Shown here: positions 1-8,396 of the stretch, one piece after another
Layout of the letters: each line of letters starts with the position of its first letter
Position numbering within the stretch: the first letter of the stretch is position 1
NCBI RefSeq assembly: GCF_000722775.1
Contig: NZ_JPFZ01000009.1
Coordinates: 924,410 to 988,409, forward strand
Source of the DNA: Streptococcus mitis subsp. hohhotensis
Lineage (GTDB): Bacteria; Bacillota; Bacilli; Lactobacillales; Streptococcaceae
DNA length: 64,000 nt
Direction of reading: 5' to 3'
Program-made: the position numbers and the translations under genes
The notes under the pieces: model-generated
Database searches by the model: none
What the model saw: only the letters and a program-made list of their open reading frames with translations
Told to the model about the DNA's origin: nothing

Positions 1-539
1 ATAATCCCTTCAGCCAAGCCTTCATGTGTAGAGGCTGAAATAGTTTGGTTATAAGAAAGCAATTCTTTATTTTCAAATGCAAATGTCCCATAAGGTACAA
101 AGGTACTAGCTCCTAAAGAACCAATCAAGAGAACACCTAGAACTTCTCTACGACCTTTTTTAGACACCAAAAAGACTGCTAGAGAAGCCGTTGCCAAGCC
201 AAGACCTGCTAGGGCTAGCTCCTTACTTCCGGTATAGGGAAGTTGTTGACTGTTAGTTGCCTTCTTACGATAAACTACATAAAGAATATCATCATCTTGA
301 AATTCTGTAGGAACCTCATGGTGAATCAGGGTTTTTTCAGACTCGGTCAATTCCTGCTCCGCCAAATAACGGTAATGAACACTATGAGCACTGCCAACTT
401 CATTGGCTTGAACCTTATCTACTGAAAGGGCACTGGCTCCAAAAAGGAAGGCTCCGATGGCTACAGGACCTACCCCAACAGTTAGCTTACGAATCGAATA
501 TTTGGTGATTTTTTCTAGTTGTTGTTTTGTTTTTCTCAT
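1..539 (-). CDS. zmpB: ZmpB-type M26 zinc metalloprotease, N-terminal part (cut by window edge)
   Basis: Only the first 179 or so codons are present; the gene continues past the left edge, so the HExxH catalytic domain is not seen. Residues 14-45 form a YSIRK-type signal peptide. An LPYTG sortase motif lies near the N-terminus (residues 100-104) and is followed by two hydrophobic segments (about 106-126 and 132-150). An N-terminal sortase motif after a YSIRK signal is the hallmark of the streptococcal IgA1 protease/ZmpB/ZmpC family. The start ATG lies 2 bp after the stop of the upstream UPF0340 gene, so the two are probably cotranscribed; the SD is weak and lies inside the upstream gene. The adjacent zmpRS-like system and the gene order favour ZmpB over other M26 members, but the catalytic part would be needed to be sure. 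Confidence 0.85.
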   Translation of the reverse strand, partial: MRKTKQQLEKITKYSIRKLTVGVGPVAIGAFLFGASALSVDKVQANEVGSAHSVHYRYLAEQELTESEKTLIHHEVPTEFQDDDILYVVYRKKATNSQQLPYTGSKELALAGLGLATASLAVFLVSKKGRREVLGVLLIGSLGASTFVPYGTFAFENKELLSYNQTISASTHEGLAEGI

Positions 540-541
540 TC

Positions 542-1105
542 TCACGACTTTCTAATAGAATCTTGTGGATAGTGCGCACGCGCACCTCCAATTAATTTTG
601 GACGACTAGCCAGCGCCGTTACGTGGGCATGACCAATTTCTCTCAAAAGAGGGCGAATCGGAACCTGAACATGCTTAACATGCATGCCAATTGCAGTGTC
701 TCCGATATCCAATCCAGCATGGGCCTTGATAAATTCAACCTCAACTGGATCCTTCATAAACTTGAAGGCTGCCAACTGACCTGAACCTCCTGCATGAAGG
801 GTAGGAAGGACACTGACGATTTCCAGACCAAACTGCTCTGCCACCTGACGTTCAACGACGAGGGCCCGATTGACATGTTCACAACCTTGAACAGCTAGAT
901 GAATTCCTTTTTCCTCTAAGATATCTAGGATGGTCTTCACAATGATTTCCCCAATTTCTTGGCTGGATTCCTTGCCAATCTGACCACCTATCACTTCACT
1001 AGAAGAAAGGCCCAAAACAAAGATGGATCCCTGCTTCAAATTGGCCTTTTCCAATACATCTTTTACAATCTGGCTTGTTTCTCTTTGAATGTCTTTTTCC
1101 TTCAT
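542..1105 (-). CDS. UPF0340 (DUF436, TIGR01440) family protein
   Basis: A 187-residue protein of the UPF0340/YwlG family, of unknown biochemical function. Family-typical stretches are visible: [28 protein letters not shown]-like residues (here [12 protein letters not shown]), [18 protein letters not shown] and the C-terminal IGGARAHYP. An ATG 7 codons further upstream is in frame, but ATG at 1105 is preferred because AAAGAGG sits 8 nt before it. The gene has its own promoter (1132-1160), follows the zmpS terminator and ends 2 bp before zmpB. In pneumococcus, as I recall, the same family lies between zmpS and zmpB. Confidence 0.85.
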   Translation of the reverse strand: MKEKDIQRETSQIVKDVLEKANLKQGSIFVLGLSSSEVIGGQIGKESSQEIGEIIVKTILDILEEKGIHLAVQGCEHVNRALVVERQVAEQFGLEIVSVLPTLHAGGSGQLAAFKFMKDPVEVEFIKAHAGLDIGDTAIGMHVKHVQVPIRPLLREIGHAHVTALASRPKLIGGARAHYPQDSIRKS

Positions 1106-1131
1106 ACTTGATACCTCTTTTGTCATTATCT

Positions 1132-1160
1132 ATCATATCGTTTTTTCTACTTTTTAGCAA
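1132..1160 (-). promoter_or_regulatory. Predicted sigma-A promoter of the UPF0340-zmpB unit
   Basis: On the minus strand TTGCTA (1160-1155) and TATGAT (1137-1132) are separated by 17 bp, about 27 bp upstream of the preferred start codon. It is the only good match between the zmpS terminator and the gene. Confidence 0.6.
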
Positions 1161-1197
1161 GATAGACAACCTAGAAAGCTTGCCCAATTACGCATAA

Positions 1198-1222
1198 AAC
1201 TCCCAGAATTGACTGGGAGTTA
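1198..1222 (-). terminator. Intrinsic terminator after zmpS
   Basis: AACTCCCAG and CTGGGAGTT form a perfect 9-bp inverted repeat with a 6-nt loop, followed on the minus strand by TTTT. It overlaps the zmpS stop codon. Confidence 0.8.
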
Positions 1223-2911
1223 GCTAGTTTCTATTCTATTTATGTATATTTCAACTGTCGTACCTTTTGAGGGAATAGAATCAATCTTCATTTGGTAATC
1301 TTCTCCAAAATGAAGTTTGAGCCGCTGATCAACATTTTGAAGACCAACTCCCCCACGTTTGAGTTGACTTTGACTACTATCGCTAGCATCTTGGAAACCA
1401 ACGCCATCATCCTCAATACGGATGACCAATCCTGAATCCTGTTTCTGAACAGAAACTTTAATATGACCCTGACCTTCTTTTTCCTTAATGCCATGGTAAA
1501 GGGCATTTTCTACCAAGGGTTGTAACACCAGCTTGGGCAAGACTAAATTATCAAAGGCAGGATTTTCATCAATCTCATATTCCAGCTTATCTCCATAGCG
1601 TTGTTTCTGGATAAAGAGATACTGGCGAACATGATTGATTTCGTCAGACAGAGAAATCAAGTCCTTGCCTTGATTGAGCGCTAGGCGGAAATAGGTTGCC
1701 AAAGACTTGGTCACCTGCACCACTCGCTGACTATCTTGAAATTCAGCCATCCAGATGATGGTGTCCAAAGTGTTATAGAGGAAATGCGGATTAATCTGAC
1801 TTGATAGGGCTTGAAGTTGGTACTGACGGGTCGTTTCTTCCTGCCTGCGAATATCTGCCATCAGCTGATCAATCTGATCCAACATGGCATTGAACTGACG
1901 AGTCACTTCTCTCAGTTCATAAGCACCAACTTCCTTGGCACGAAGATTCTGATTACCAGAAGCGATTTCCAGCATAGTTTCTCTCAAGTCATTCAGAGGA
2001 GCAATCCAGCGTTTGAGACTGAACCACACCAAGCAGAGACAGGCAAAAAGAGATGTGAAACTGGCTACAAGCAAGGTCAACATGAGTTGACTCCGAACCT
2101 GGTCTAACTTCTCCAACGAAGACACGCCAAGCACCGTCCAATCAGTTCCAGCAATCTTTTCTTGACTGACATAGGATTGGTGGTCTGGAGTGTAACCCTG
2201 CCCTGTCTTAATATAGGGTTTCATGACCTCCATTTCGCTAGACGAGCTGTAAACTGTATGTTGAGGATGGTAGACAAATTCATGATTTTCATTGATGATA
2301 AAGGCAAAACCCTGCTGGCCCAACTGTAGCTGGTTGAGATAGGCTTCCAGAGTTTCATAAGAAATATCCAAACGAAGTACACCCAGATTGGCTCCCTTTG
2401 CATCAACAAGTTCTTGAGTGACAGAAATGACCCACTGACTATCTGATTTACGAGCTGGAGTCAAAACGGGCTTAGCCCCCTGATGAATGGCCTTTTGGTA
2501 CCAATCCTCAGCCATCATATCAGAGGAAGTTTTCATTTGCACACTATCATCTGTAGAAATGACCTGACCTGATTTGGTGACCAGAACTACCGTTTTCAAG
2601 TCTTGGTCTGCCTTTAAGATGGTCAAAAACAGATTTCGGATTCCCTTGACCTTGTCTTGACTGGGATTCTCAGCATAGGCTAGGACATCCGTCTGCTGGG
2701 TCAAACTAGTCGAGGTGGTTTCTAATTTTTTGATATAAGACTGGATAAAGTGGCTAGTTTGGCTGATAGTCGTCTGGCTATTGCCTTCAATGGTAGCCTC
2801 AATAGCTGATGAACTAGATTGATAGTAGAAAGTCCCAACCAGAGCTAGGAGAATGAGAAAGACCAGAAAGATGGAAATAACCATTCTGACTAGAAGAGAA
2901 GAACGCTTCAT
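1220..2911 (-). CDS. zmpS: Sensor histidine kinase ZmpS (HK09-type, LytS/YesM family)
   Basis: Membrane sensor kinase of 563 residues. Transmembrane segments at about 8-29 and 278-298 flank a ~245-residue extracellular Cache-like sensor; a HAMP-like stretch (about 300-352) and coiled linker follow. The His_kinase motif INPHFLYNTL places the phosphorylated histidine at H376. The ATPase part shows N469 (VENALYHG), DGVGF (502-506) and GVGLQN (521-526). This architecture is typical of kinases that pair with AraC-type regulators. It overlaps the upstream regulator by 4 bp, so the two are translationally coupled. By position it matches pneumococcal ZmpS (TCS09), which has been linked to zmpB and carbohydrate-related control; the signal is not evident from sequence. 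Confidence 0.88.
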   Translation of the reverse strand: MKRSSLLVRMVISIFLVFLILLALVGTFYYQSSSSAIEATIEGNSQTTISQTSHFIQSYIKKLETTSTSLTQQTDVLAYAENPSQDKVKGIRNLFLTILKADQDLKTVVLVTKSGQVISTDDSVQMKTSSDMMAEDWYQKAIHQGAKPVLTPARKSDSQWVISVTQELVDAKGANLGVLRLDISYETLEAYLNQLQLGQQGFAFIINENHEFVYHPQHTVYSSSSEMEVMKPYIKTGQGYTPDHQSYVSQEKIAGTDWTVLGVSSLEKLDQVRSQLMLTLLVASFTSLFACLCLVWFSLKRWIAPLNDLRETMLEIASGNQNLRAKEVGAYELREVTRQFNAMLDQIDQLMADIRRQEETTRQYQLQALSSQINPHFLYNTLDTIIWMAEFQDSQRVVQVTKSLATYFRLALNQGKDLISLSDEINHVRQYLFIQKQRYGDKLEYEIDENPAFDNLVLPKLVLQPLVENALYHGIKEKEGQGHIKVSVQKQDSGLVIRIEDDGVGFQDASDSSQSQLKRGGVGLQNVDQRLKLHFGEDYQMKIDSIPSKGTTVEIYINRIETS

Positions 2912-3645
2912 CGACCTCCCCCTTTCTTAAACTGACGAGGTGTCACACCTGCAATCTGTTTAAAACGTTGGGTAAAGTAGTTCATATCTTCAAAACCAAC
3001 CTTTTCTGCGATCTCATAAATCTTCAAATCTGTAGTTAAAAGCAAGAGCTTGGCTTGTTTGACACGTTCTCTCACCAGATAATCCTGAAAAGGTAGGCCC
3101 AACTCTTTCTTAATCAAAGAACTCAGATAAGTCGGACTAAAGCCCAAGTCACTGGCCAAAGACTTTAAACTAAACTGGCTATCAGCCAGATGGGACTGGA
3201 TTTTCTGGGCCATGTTTCCTTCAAACTTATCAGTTAATAAATCTTGTAACTGCTCTTCTTTTTCTTCCTTATCCAACTTTTGCTTGATTTTCCTCAACAT
3301 TTCCTCAATATCCTGACGAGAAAAGGGCTTGAGCAGGTAGTCATCCACACCGAGTTTGACGGCAGACAAGGCATAATCAAAATCATCGTAGCCAGTTAAA
3401 AAAACCAAATGCACCTGAGGATAGGTTTCTCGGACCAGACTGGCTAACTGGATGCCATTTAGCTGAGGCATGTTGATATCGGTTAAAATGATATCTGGCA
3501 CCTGCTTTTGTATCAATTCCCAAGCCTGTCTTCCATTTTCAGCTTGACCGATGATTTCCATATCGTAGGCTGCTACATTAACCAGTTTGGTCAAGCCTTG
3601 TCTTACCAGATATTCATCTTCTACAATTAAGATTGTATAGGTCAT
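2908..3645 (-). CDS. zmpR: Response regulator ZmpR (RR09-type, AraC-family output)
   Basis: A 245-residue regulator. The receiver domain (about 1-120) has the acidic pair ED (10-11), the phospho-acceptor D56 in DIILTDINMP and the conserved lysine in YLLKPF. Two AraC helix-turn-helix motifs occupy about 140-240, including the typical C-terminal GFEDMNYFTQRFKQ signature. The preferred start is the second in-frame ATG, because AAAGGAGAG stands just before it and the first ATG overlaps that SD. It forms an operon with zmpS and should bind promoters controlled by that kinase, possibly zmpB. Confidence 0.88.
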   Translation of the reverse strand: MTYTILIVEDEYLVRQGLTKLVNVAAYDMEIIGQAENGRQAWELIQKQVPDIILTDINMPQLNGIQLASLVRETYPQVHLVFLTGYDDFDYALSAVKLGVDDYLLKPFSRQDIEEMLRKIKQKLDKEEKEEQLQDLLTDKFEGNMAQKIQSHLADSQFSLKSLASDLGFSPTYLSSLIKKELGLPFQDYLVRERVKQAKLLLLTTDLKIYEIAEKVGFEDMNYFTQRFKQIAGVTPRQFKKGGGR

Positions 3646-3674
3646 GCTTCTCTCCTTTGTCACTTACTAGTATC

Positions 3675-3683
3675 AGTATAGCA
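3675..3683 (-). promoter_or_regulatory. Extended -10 promoter of zmpRS
   Basis: TGCTATACT on the minus strand is an extended -10 element (TGn plus TATACT) 29 bp before the zmpR start. No good -35 lies 17 bp upstream, which fits an extended -10 promoter or one needing an activator. Confidence 0.5.
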
Positions 3684-3715
3684 AAATTCTCCTCTAACTG
3701 CTTAGGAAAGCCCTC

Positions 3716-4828
3716 TTAATCGACATAATCTAGTAAATAAGCGTAGCCTTTTTCTTCCATTTGGTCTTTGGGAATAAAGCGGATAGAAAGGCTATTGATA
3801 CAGTAGCGCAAGCCACCCTTGTCCTGTGGTCCATCCGTAAAGACATGGCCAAGGTGAGAATCTCCAACTCGGCTCCGCACTTCCATGCGTGTCATATTGT
3901 AAGACTTATCTTCCTTGTAGGTAGCCACATCTGGACTGATGGGTTGGGTGAAACTAGGCCATCCGCAACCAGACTCAAACTTATCCTTTGATGAAAAGAG
4001 GGGTTCGCCAGTTGCTACATCCACATAGATACCAGATTCAAATTTATCCCAGTAACGGTTTGAGAAAGCCCGTTCTGTTTGATTTTTCTGGGTAACTGCA
4101 TACTCCTCAGGTGACAGGGTCTTTTTCAATTCCTCATCACTTGGTTTGGGGTATTTGCTGGCATCGATGACGGGGTAGGCCGCCTGATTAACATTGATAT
4201 GGCAGTAGCCATTTGGATTTTTCTTGAGATAGTCTTGGTGGTAATCCTCAGCCACTACAAAATTCTTCAAGGCCTCCTTTTCAACTGCTAGAGGTTGGTC
4301 GTATTTCTTAGCCACCTCATCAAAGACCTGGTTAATCACCTCTAAATCCTTGTCATCTGTGTAATAAACACCAGTACGGTACTGGGTTCCCACATCATTT
4401 CCTTGTTTATTTTTGCTGGTTGGATTGATAATACGGAAGTAATGAAGCAGGATTTCCTTGAGGGAAATTTGCTTGGCATCATAGGTGACATGAACAGTCT
4501 CCGCATGACCTGTTTGATTAATCAACTCGTACTTGGTTGTTTCCCCTCTACCATTTGCATAGCCTGAAACGGCATCCGTCACTCCGGGAACTCGAGAAAA
4601 ATACTCCTCAACTCCCCAGAAACATCCCCCAGCTAGATAAATTTCGTGCAAGTCTGCATCTTTACTCACTTCTCTTTTTTTCACTGTTTTTCCTCCTTGG
4701 CTAACTGCCGCTTTCTCAATTTGCGAGCTATCTGTCTGCCCTGCATTTCGCATCAATAGAAAATAGAAACCGGTTATGGCTAGGAAAAAGATTCCTGCCA
4801 AGACAAACAATTTTACTTTATCATTCAT
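3716..4828 (-). CDS. msrAB: Surface-tethered methionine sulfoxide reductase MsrAB fusion
   Basis: A 370-residue fusion that repairs oxidised methionine in exported proteins. An N-terminal transmembrane anchor (about 7-26) tethers it outside the cell. The MsrA domain (about 62-215) has the catalytic motif [10 protein letters not shown] with C69 and a resolving cysteine near C209. The MsrB domain (about 245-370) has CGWPSF (C288) and the catalytic RYCINS (C343). It needs reducing power from the thioredoxin-like lipoprotein encoded 10 bp upstream, which is in turn reduced by CcdA. This three-gene order matches the pneumococcal ccdA1-etrx1-msrAB1 operon. Confidence 0.93.
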   Translation of the reverse strand: MNDKVKLFVLAGIFFLAITGFYFLLMRNAGQTDSSQIEKAAVSQGGKTVKKREVSKDADLHEIYLAGGCFWGVEEYFSRVPGVTDAVSGYANGRGETTKYELINQTGHAETVHVTYDAKQISLKEILLHYFRIINPTSKNKQGNDVGTQYRTGVYYTDDKDLEVINQVFDEVAKKYDQPLAVEKEALKNFVVAEDYHQDYLKKNPNGYCHINVNQAAYPVIDASKYPKPSDEELKKTLSPEEYAVTQKNQTERAFSNRYWDKFESGIYVDVATGEPLFSSKDKFESGCGWPSFTQPISPDVATYKEDKSYNMTRMEVRSRVGDSHLGHVFTDGPQDKGGLRYCINSLSIRFIPKDQMEEKGYAYLLDYVD

Positions 4829-4837
4829 GACCTTTCT

Positions 4838-5401
4838 CTACCCCATTTCTTTCAATGTTTTTAAAATCATATCCTTATCCATAAAACCAGGTTGCGTTTT
4901 GACTAGCTTACCTTCCTTGTCTATAAAGGCTTGAGTTGGATAAGAACGAACACCATAACTTTCCAAAAGTTTGCCTGACGGATCAATTAGAACTGGGAAA
5001 TTTTTATAATCCAAGCCCTTGTACCAGTTCTTAAAGTCAGCTTCTGCTTGTTCACCCTTATGTCCTGGTGACACTACCGTCAAGACCACATAGTCGTCTC
5101 CAGCAGCCTTAGCAATTTCATCCGTATCTGGAAGACTGGCTAGACAGATGGAACACCAAGAAGCCCAGAATTTGAGATAGACTTTCTTTCCCTTGTAATC
5201 AGACAAGCTGTATGTCTTGCCATCTACTCCTGTCAGTTCGAAATCAGCAACTATCTGACCCTTGGTGGCAGTTTGTGAACTGACTTGTTCTGTTTTGGTT
5301 TGCTCCTTCATAGTAGCTTCGTCTGACATATTTTTAGCCGAACAGGCTGCCAAGCAACAGATTGAGCCGACTCCAAGGAGACATGTTTGCCATTTTTTCA
5401 T
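4838..5401 (-). CDS. etrx1: Extracellular thioredoxin-like lipoprotein (Etrx1/TlpA family)
   Basis: A 187-residue thioredoxin-fold lipoprotein. The signal peptide ends in the lipobox LAAC with the lipidated cysteine at C20. The redox site is WASWCSICLAS (C83-S-I-C86). It is predicted to pass electrons from CcdA to MsrAB on the outer face of the membrane. The in-frame ATG 7 codons upstream is less likely: the SD GAGAGGAAAG-type sequence lies between it and MKKWQ, and only the MKKWQ start gives a standard lipoprotein signal. The gene overlaps neither neighbour after this start is chosen and sits 13 bp after ccdA. Confidence 0.9.
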   Translation of the reverse strand: MKKWQTCLLGVGSICCLAACSAKNMSDEATMKEQTKTEQVSSQTATKGQIVADFELTGVDGKTYSLSDYKGKKVYLKFWASWCSICLASLPDTDEIAKAAGDDYVVLTVVSPGHKGEQAEADFKNWYKGLDYKNFPVLIDPSGKLLESYGVRSYPTQAFIDKEGKLVKTQPGFMDKDMILKTLKEMG

Positions 5402-5414
5402 TTCTCTTTCCTCT

Positions 5415-6125
5415 CTATTCAAATAATGTAGTCAAAATGGAAGCATTTCCCAAAAGCACCAAGATTCCCATCACGATAATGAGGAAACCACCCACTTTTT
5501 TGAAGGTTCCGAGATAAGGATGGAGCTTTCGGAAATGTTTCAAAACATAGCTGGAGGCTAGAGCTAGAAGCAAGAATGGTAGTGCCAAACCCAGCGTGTA
5601 AACCAACATGAGACCAGCTCCCTGCCAAGCACCTGAACCACCTGAAGCCGCCAAGGCTAAAACAGAGGCCAGAACCGGCCCTACACATGGCGTCCAAGCA
5701 AAACTAAAAGTCAATCCTAGTAAAAATGCCTGACTATAGCCCTTCCCCTTTTGCCCCTGTCTCTGTAATTGTAGCCTTCTTTCCTTGTAAAGTTCCTGAA
5801 AATGTAAGACTTCCATCTGGTGCAAGCCTAAGAGAATGATAACCGCACCCGTCACATACTGAAACCAAGAAGCATAAAGCAAATTGCCTAAAAAACCAGC
5901 TCCATAACCCAGCAAGATAAAAATAAAGGAAATCCCCGCTATAAAGGCCAGAGTTCGCAATAAACTGACAACTGAGATTAAAAATTTGCCACTAGAAGCC
6001 TGAGAACTATCTTTGTCATCCAGTAAGACCCCTGCATAGACCGGTAACAAGGGTAAAATACAAGGAGAAAAGAAGGAAAGAATTCCAGCAAGAAAAACAC
6101 TGATAAAAAAGATTATATTATCCAT
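5415..6125 (-). CDS. ccdA: Thiol-disulfide electron transporter CcdA
   Basis: A 236-residue polytopic protein with about six transmembrane helices. It moves electrons from cytosolic thioredoxin across the membrane to extracytoplasmic thiol proteins. The two conserved cysteines are seen in FFSPCILPLLP (C22) and AWTPCVGPV (C147), the signature positions of the CcdA/DsbD beta family. First gene of the operon with the thioredoxin lipoprotein and msrAB, so its electrons should feed those proteins. Confidence 0.93.
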   Translation of the reverse strand: MDNIIFFISVFLAGILSFFSPCILPLLPVYAGVLLDDKDSSQASSGKFLISVVSLLRTLAFIAGISFIFILLGYGAGFLGNLLYASWFQYVTGAVIILLGLHQMEVLHFQELYKERRLQLQRQGQKGKGYSQAFLLGLTFSFAWTPCVGPVLASVLALAASGGSGAWQGAGLMLVYTLGLALPFLLLALASSYVLKHFRKLHPYLGTFKKVGGFLIIVMGILVLLGNASILTTLFE

Positions 6126-6356
6126 TGCCTTCCTCCATTCTTTGATTTGATAGGACTATTATAGACCCAAAACTCCAGAAAAAACAGGGACAATGATAGG
6201 GAAAAATAGGAATTTAATCAGGTTATACTTCAAATAAATCAAAAAAACATGAGTAAAAGGGTAAGCTATCTTAGTTTTTTGAGCCAACATTTAGTAAATT
6301 AAAAAACAGATTCTTCCATCTATCGCGGAAAAATCTGTCATTGATTTACTGATTTA
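6126..6356. other. Non-coding interval upstream of ccdA
   Basis: No gene is visible. A TATAAT-like sequence (6159-6164, minus strand) lies near ccdA but lacks a clear -35. The left half is A+T-rich; the right part holds the terminator at 6305-6340. Confidence 0.5.
6305..6340 (-). terminator. Terminator-like hairpin after the rpn gene region
   Basis: ACAGATT and AATCTGT pair, and TTCC/GGAA extends the stem across one mismatch, with a 9-nt loop; on the minus strand a T6 run follows. It would end transcription arriving from the rpn gene. Confidence 0.6.
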
Positions 6357-6454
6357 CAAAAACTCCAACCACGGTTTACGAACCTTATCTTTGCTGGTTC
6401 CTCTGTATTTTTTTAGTTCTAAGAACGCCATTTTGACCATTATTGGTAATAGTC
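6357..6454 (-). pseudogene. Truncated duplicate of an internal rpn segment
   Basis: This stretch is a diverged copy (roughly 85% identical by eye) of 6770-6893 inside the neighbouring intact rpn gene, from the codons for FFGNKP-region residues to NNGQE. It lacks 17 bp present in the intact copy between two TTGACCA repeats, which breaks the frame. It directly abuts the rpn stop codon, so it is a relic of a second rpn copy or of a recombination event at the 3' end. Confidence 0.75.
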
Positions 6455-7354
6455 TTACAGCAAGGCCTCAAACTCAGCAACGGTCATTCCCAATTGCTGG
6501 CTGGCAACCTCAGGTGTTAGAAGACCTTGGCGAACTAGATTTACTAAACCTACTTTTAACCCCTCTTCGATCCCCTCTGCACGGCCACGTTCTAATCCTT
6601 TTTCTTCAGCTTGTTCCAAGGCATAGTCCTGTGCCAACAATGCCTGTTCTTCTCGCATACGTAGCTGACTAAACATTTTCCTGTCCTCCTCGGACCAGCT
6701 CTTGTAGTCCAGCAGTTGGTCTGCTTGGCTGATGGCTCGCTCGGGTTCTTGGGTAAAGGGCTTATTACCGAAAAACTCCAACCACGGCTTGCGAACCTCG
6801 TCTTTGCTGGTTTCTCTGTATTTTTTTAATTCCAAGAATGCCATCTTGACCAGATGGTTTTCTTGACCATTATTTGTGATAGTTAAGACTTCACCTGTCG
6901 TGTCCTCTCGCATACTAAAGCTGTGAAAAGCCAAGTCATCTTGAAAGTAGTTGCTGTCCACAATAGCAATAGCATAAACTGGTGCGATGTGTTTGTAACT
7001 CTGGTGTGTATCACCTTCTCGTTGACGAATTTTTTCTAGGTTTTGATTGACCTGACTGCACAGGTAAGCCCACAGGCGATTGATGAAAAAATTCTGATGA
7101 TGAACTTGAATTTCAATGATAACTTGCGTACCATTATCCAACTCCGCCAAGACGTCTATACTGGTATAGAAATCCTGTGCCGAGTAAGGCATGGAAGGCA
7201 AGACATGAATATTGCTTCCCTCCAAAATGGTCACATTTTTGGCTGGTAAATCCAACATATCGCGAATAAATTGACAAGTGATTTCTGGATTGCTAAAAAT
7301 CTTCTTAGCAACCAAATCGTTGGTCGGGCTAATGCCCGGATGACGTACAGTCAT
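6455..7354 (-). CDS. Rpn family recombination-promoting nuclease / PD-(D/E)XK putative transposase
   Basis: A 299-residue protein of the Rpn/YhgA-like PD-(D/E)XK family. The N-terminal motif NDLVAKKIFSNPE and the nuclease-core segment with D in SIDVLAEL and the ExQ motif IIEIQVHH are visible; a Glu-rich helical tail (about 235-299) ends in LGMTVAEFEALL. Proteins of this family cleave DNA and can raise recombination; chromosomal copies are often decayed. The start at 7354 is chosen for AAAGGAGAAG about 4-8 nt upstream; the longer frame has no SD. A truncated second copy follows immediately. Confidence 0.85.
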   Translation of the reverse strand: MTVRHPGISPTNDLVAKKIFSNPEITCQFIRDMLDLPAKNVTILEGSNIHVLPSMPYSAQDFYTSIDVLAELDNGTQVIIEIQVHHQNFFINRLWAYLCSQVNQNLEKIRQREGDTHQSYKHIAPVYAIAIVDSNYFQDDLAFHSFSMREDTTGEVLTITNNGQENHLVKMAFLELKKYRETSKDEVRKPWLEFFGNKPFTQEPERAISQADQLLDYKSWSEEDRKMFSQLRMREEQALLAQDYALEQAEEKGLERGRAEGIEEGLKVGLVNLVRQGLLTPEVASQQLGMTVAEFEALL

Positions 7355-7495
7355 ATTTCTTCTCCTTTCATTATAGCACATTTTTAAATCTAGGTTTACT
7401 AGATTCACTGCTACTATCTATTTATTCGGAAAAGAAAGGATAAATGAAATAGTATATAAAAAATAAGAACAACGGATAATCGATAAATGTTAAGC
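7355..7495. other. Short A+T-rich gap
   Basis: The rpn SD (7355-7365 region) lies at the left end. The rest holds no recognisable feature. Confidence 0.4.
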
Positions 7496-8047
7496 TTATC
7501 TATTCTCCTTGCTTATCTGATAATAAATAAGGTCCGCAAGATAGCCTTCTCTCTCTACACCATTGGTAATAGTCTTTAGATAGGACATTCCAGCCTTCTC
7601 CATGACACGACCTGAAGCTGGATTGAGACTGGCATAACGTGCCTTGACTTCTTGAAAACCTGCTTGAGTAAAACAAAAGTCCAAGACAGCTTTCAATGCC
7701 TCTGTCATAATCCCATGTCCTCAGTAAGCCTTGCCTAGCACATAGCCAATTTCACAAGAAGAATTGTTCTCATCTATTGCAACGATGCTGATATCTCCTA
7801 TCACTTGTTTTGGGTCTTCTTTGAGGCAAATGGCCCATTTGTAATAGTTGGGATTAGTATAGGAGGCAACCCAATTTCGAATCGAGTTTCGAGTGATTTC
7901 GACATTAGAATGGGGATCCCAGGTAACATAGGTCAGATTCTCAGCGGATGAAGCCCAATTCTGAAACATGGCTTCTGCATCACTTTCCACAAATCTTCTC
8001 AAAATCAAACGTTCTGTCTGTAATATTTGCGTACCGATTGCTTTCAT
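7496..8047 (-). pseudogene. GNAT (RimJ/RimL-type) acetyltransferase gene with one in-frame stop
   Basis: The reading frame encodes a standard ~183-residue N-acetyltransferase: TERLILRRF at the start, CEIGYVLGKAY before the stop, and GHGIMTEAL (acetyl-CoA site) and NPASGRVMEKAGM after it. A TGA at 7723-7721 falls where relatives have tryptophan (KAYWGxGxMTEAL), so one TGG-to-TGA change explains the break; the frame is otherwise open on both sides. Start at 8047 has GAGG upstream. Either a recent pseudogene or, if the base is a sequencing error, an intact enzyme. Confidence 0.85.
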
Positions 8048-8092
8048 GACGCTACCTCGCTTTCTGATAGATGATTCTATGTCCAATCTCAA

Positions 8093-8394
8093 TTTAAATT
8101 TATTTTGCTTTTGAATTTCAAGGTAATAAGCTAAAAAGGTCCACTGGACCTTCTTCGCTTTCTTATTTCTAGGCTCAGGGTAAAAAGACTAAACTCAGTA
8201 ATAACTAAAAAACAAGTTTTTCATCTAGTTCCTTGACGCAGCCGCTGTCTGGTTTGAAATGCGCTCTAGCAAGCTTTTTCAAACCTAGTCATCGTAGCGG
8301 GGGTGAGACGACGAAATCGAACTCTGTGAGTTACCAGACCTACTCTCACTTTCTTATTTCAAGGTGAGAGGCTGAAAACCTCCACTGGAGGTTT
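8093..8394. other. Intergenic region with repeated hairpin sequences
   Basis: No ORF is supported. Visible structure: a GC-rich palindrome (AAGGTCCA/TGGACCTT, 8135-8153), an inverted repeat GGTTTGAAA/TTTCAAACC (about 8250-8286) and the nadE terminator at the right end. The segment around 8130-8192 resembles 39621-39670 near rpsR, sharing the GGTCCACTGGACC core and an ATTTCxAGGCT motif. Confidence 0.55.
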
Positions 8395-8396
8395 TT
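8374..8396 (-). terminator. Terminator-like hairpin after nadE
   Basis: AAAACCTCC and GGAGGTTTT form a perfect inverted repeat with a 3-nt loop that begins at the nadE stop codon. The T-run after the stem is short. Confidence 0.6.

Noticed and set aside
999-1187. Minus-strand ORF of 62 codons at the start of the UPF0340 gene
   Set aside because: Different frame of a well-supported gene, spanning its promoter; no SD.
6126-6300. Consensus promoter for ccdA
   Set aside because: A TATAAT is present, but the sequence 17 bp upstream is not a credible -35, so it is not listed as a promoter.
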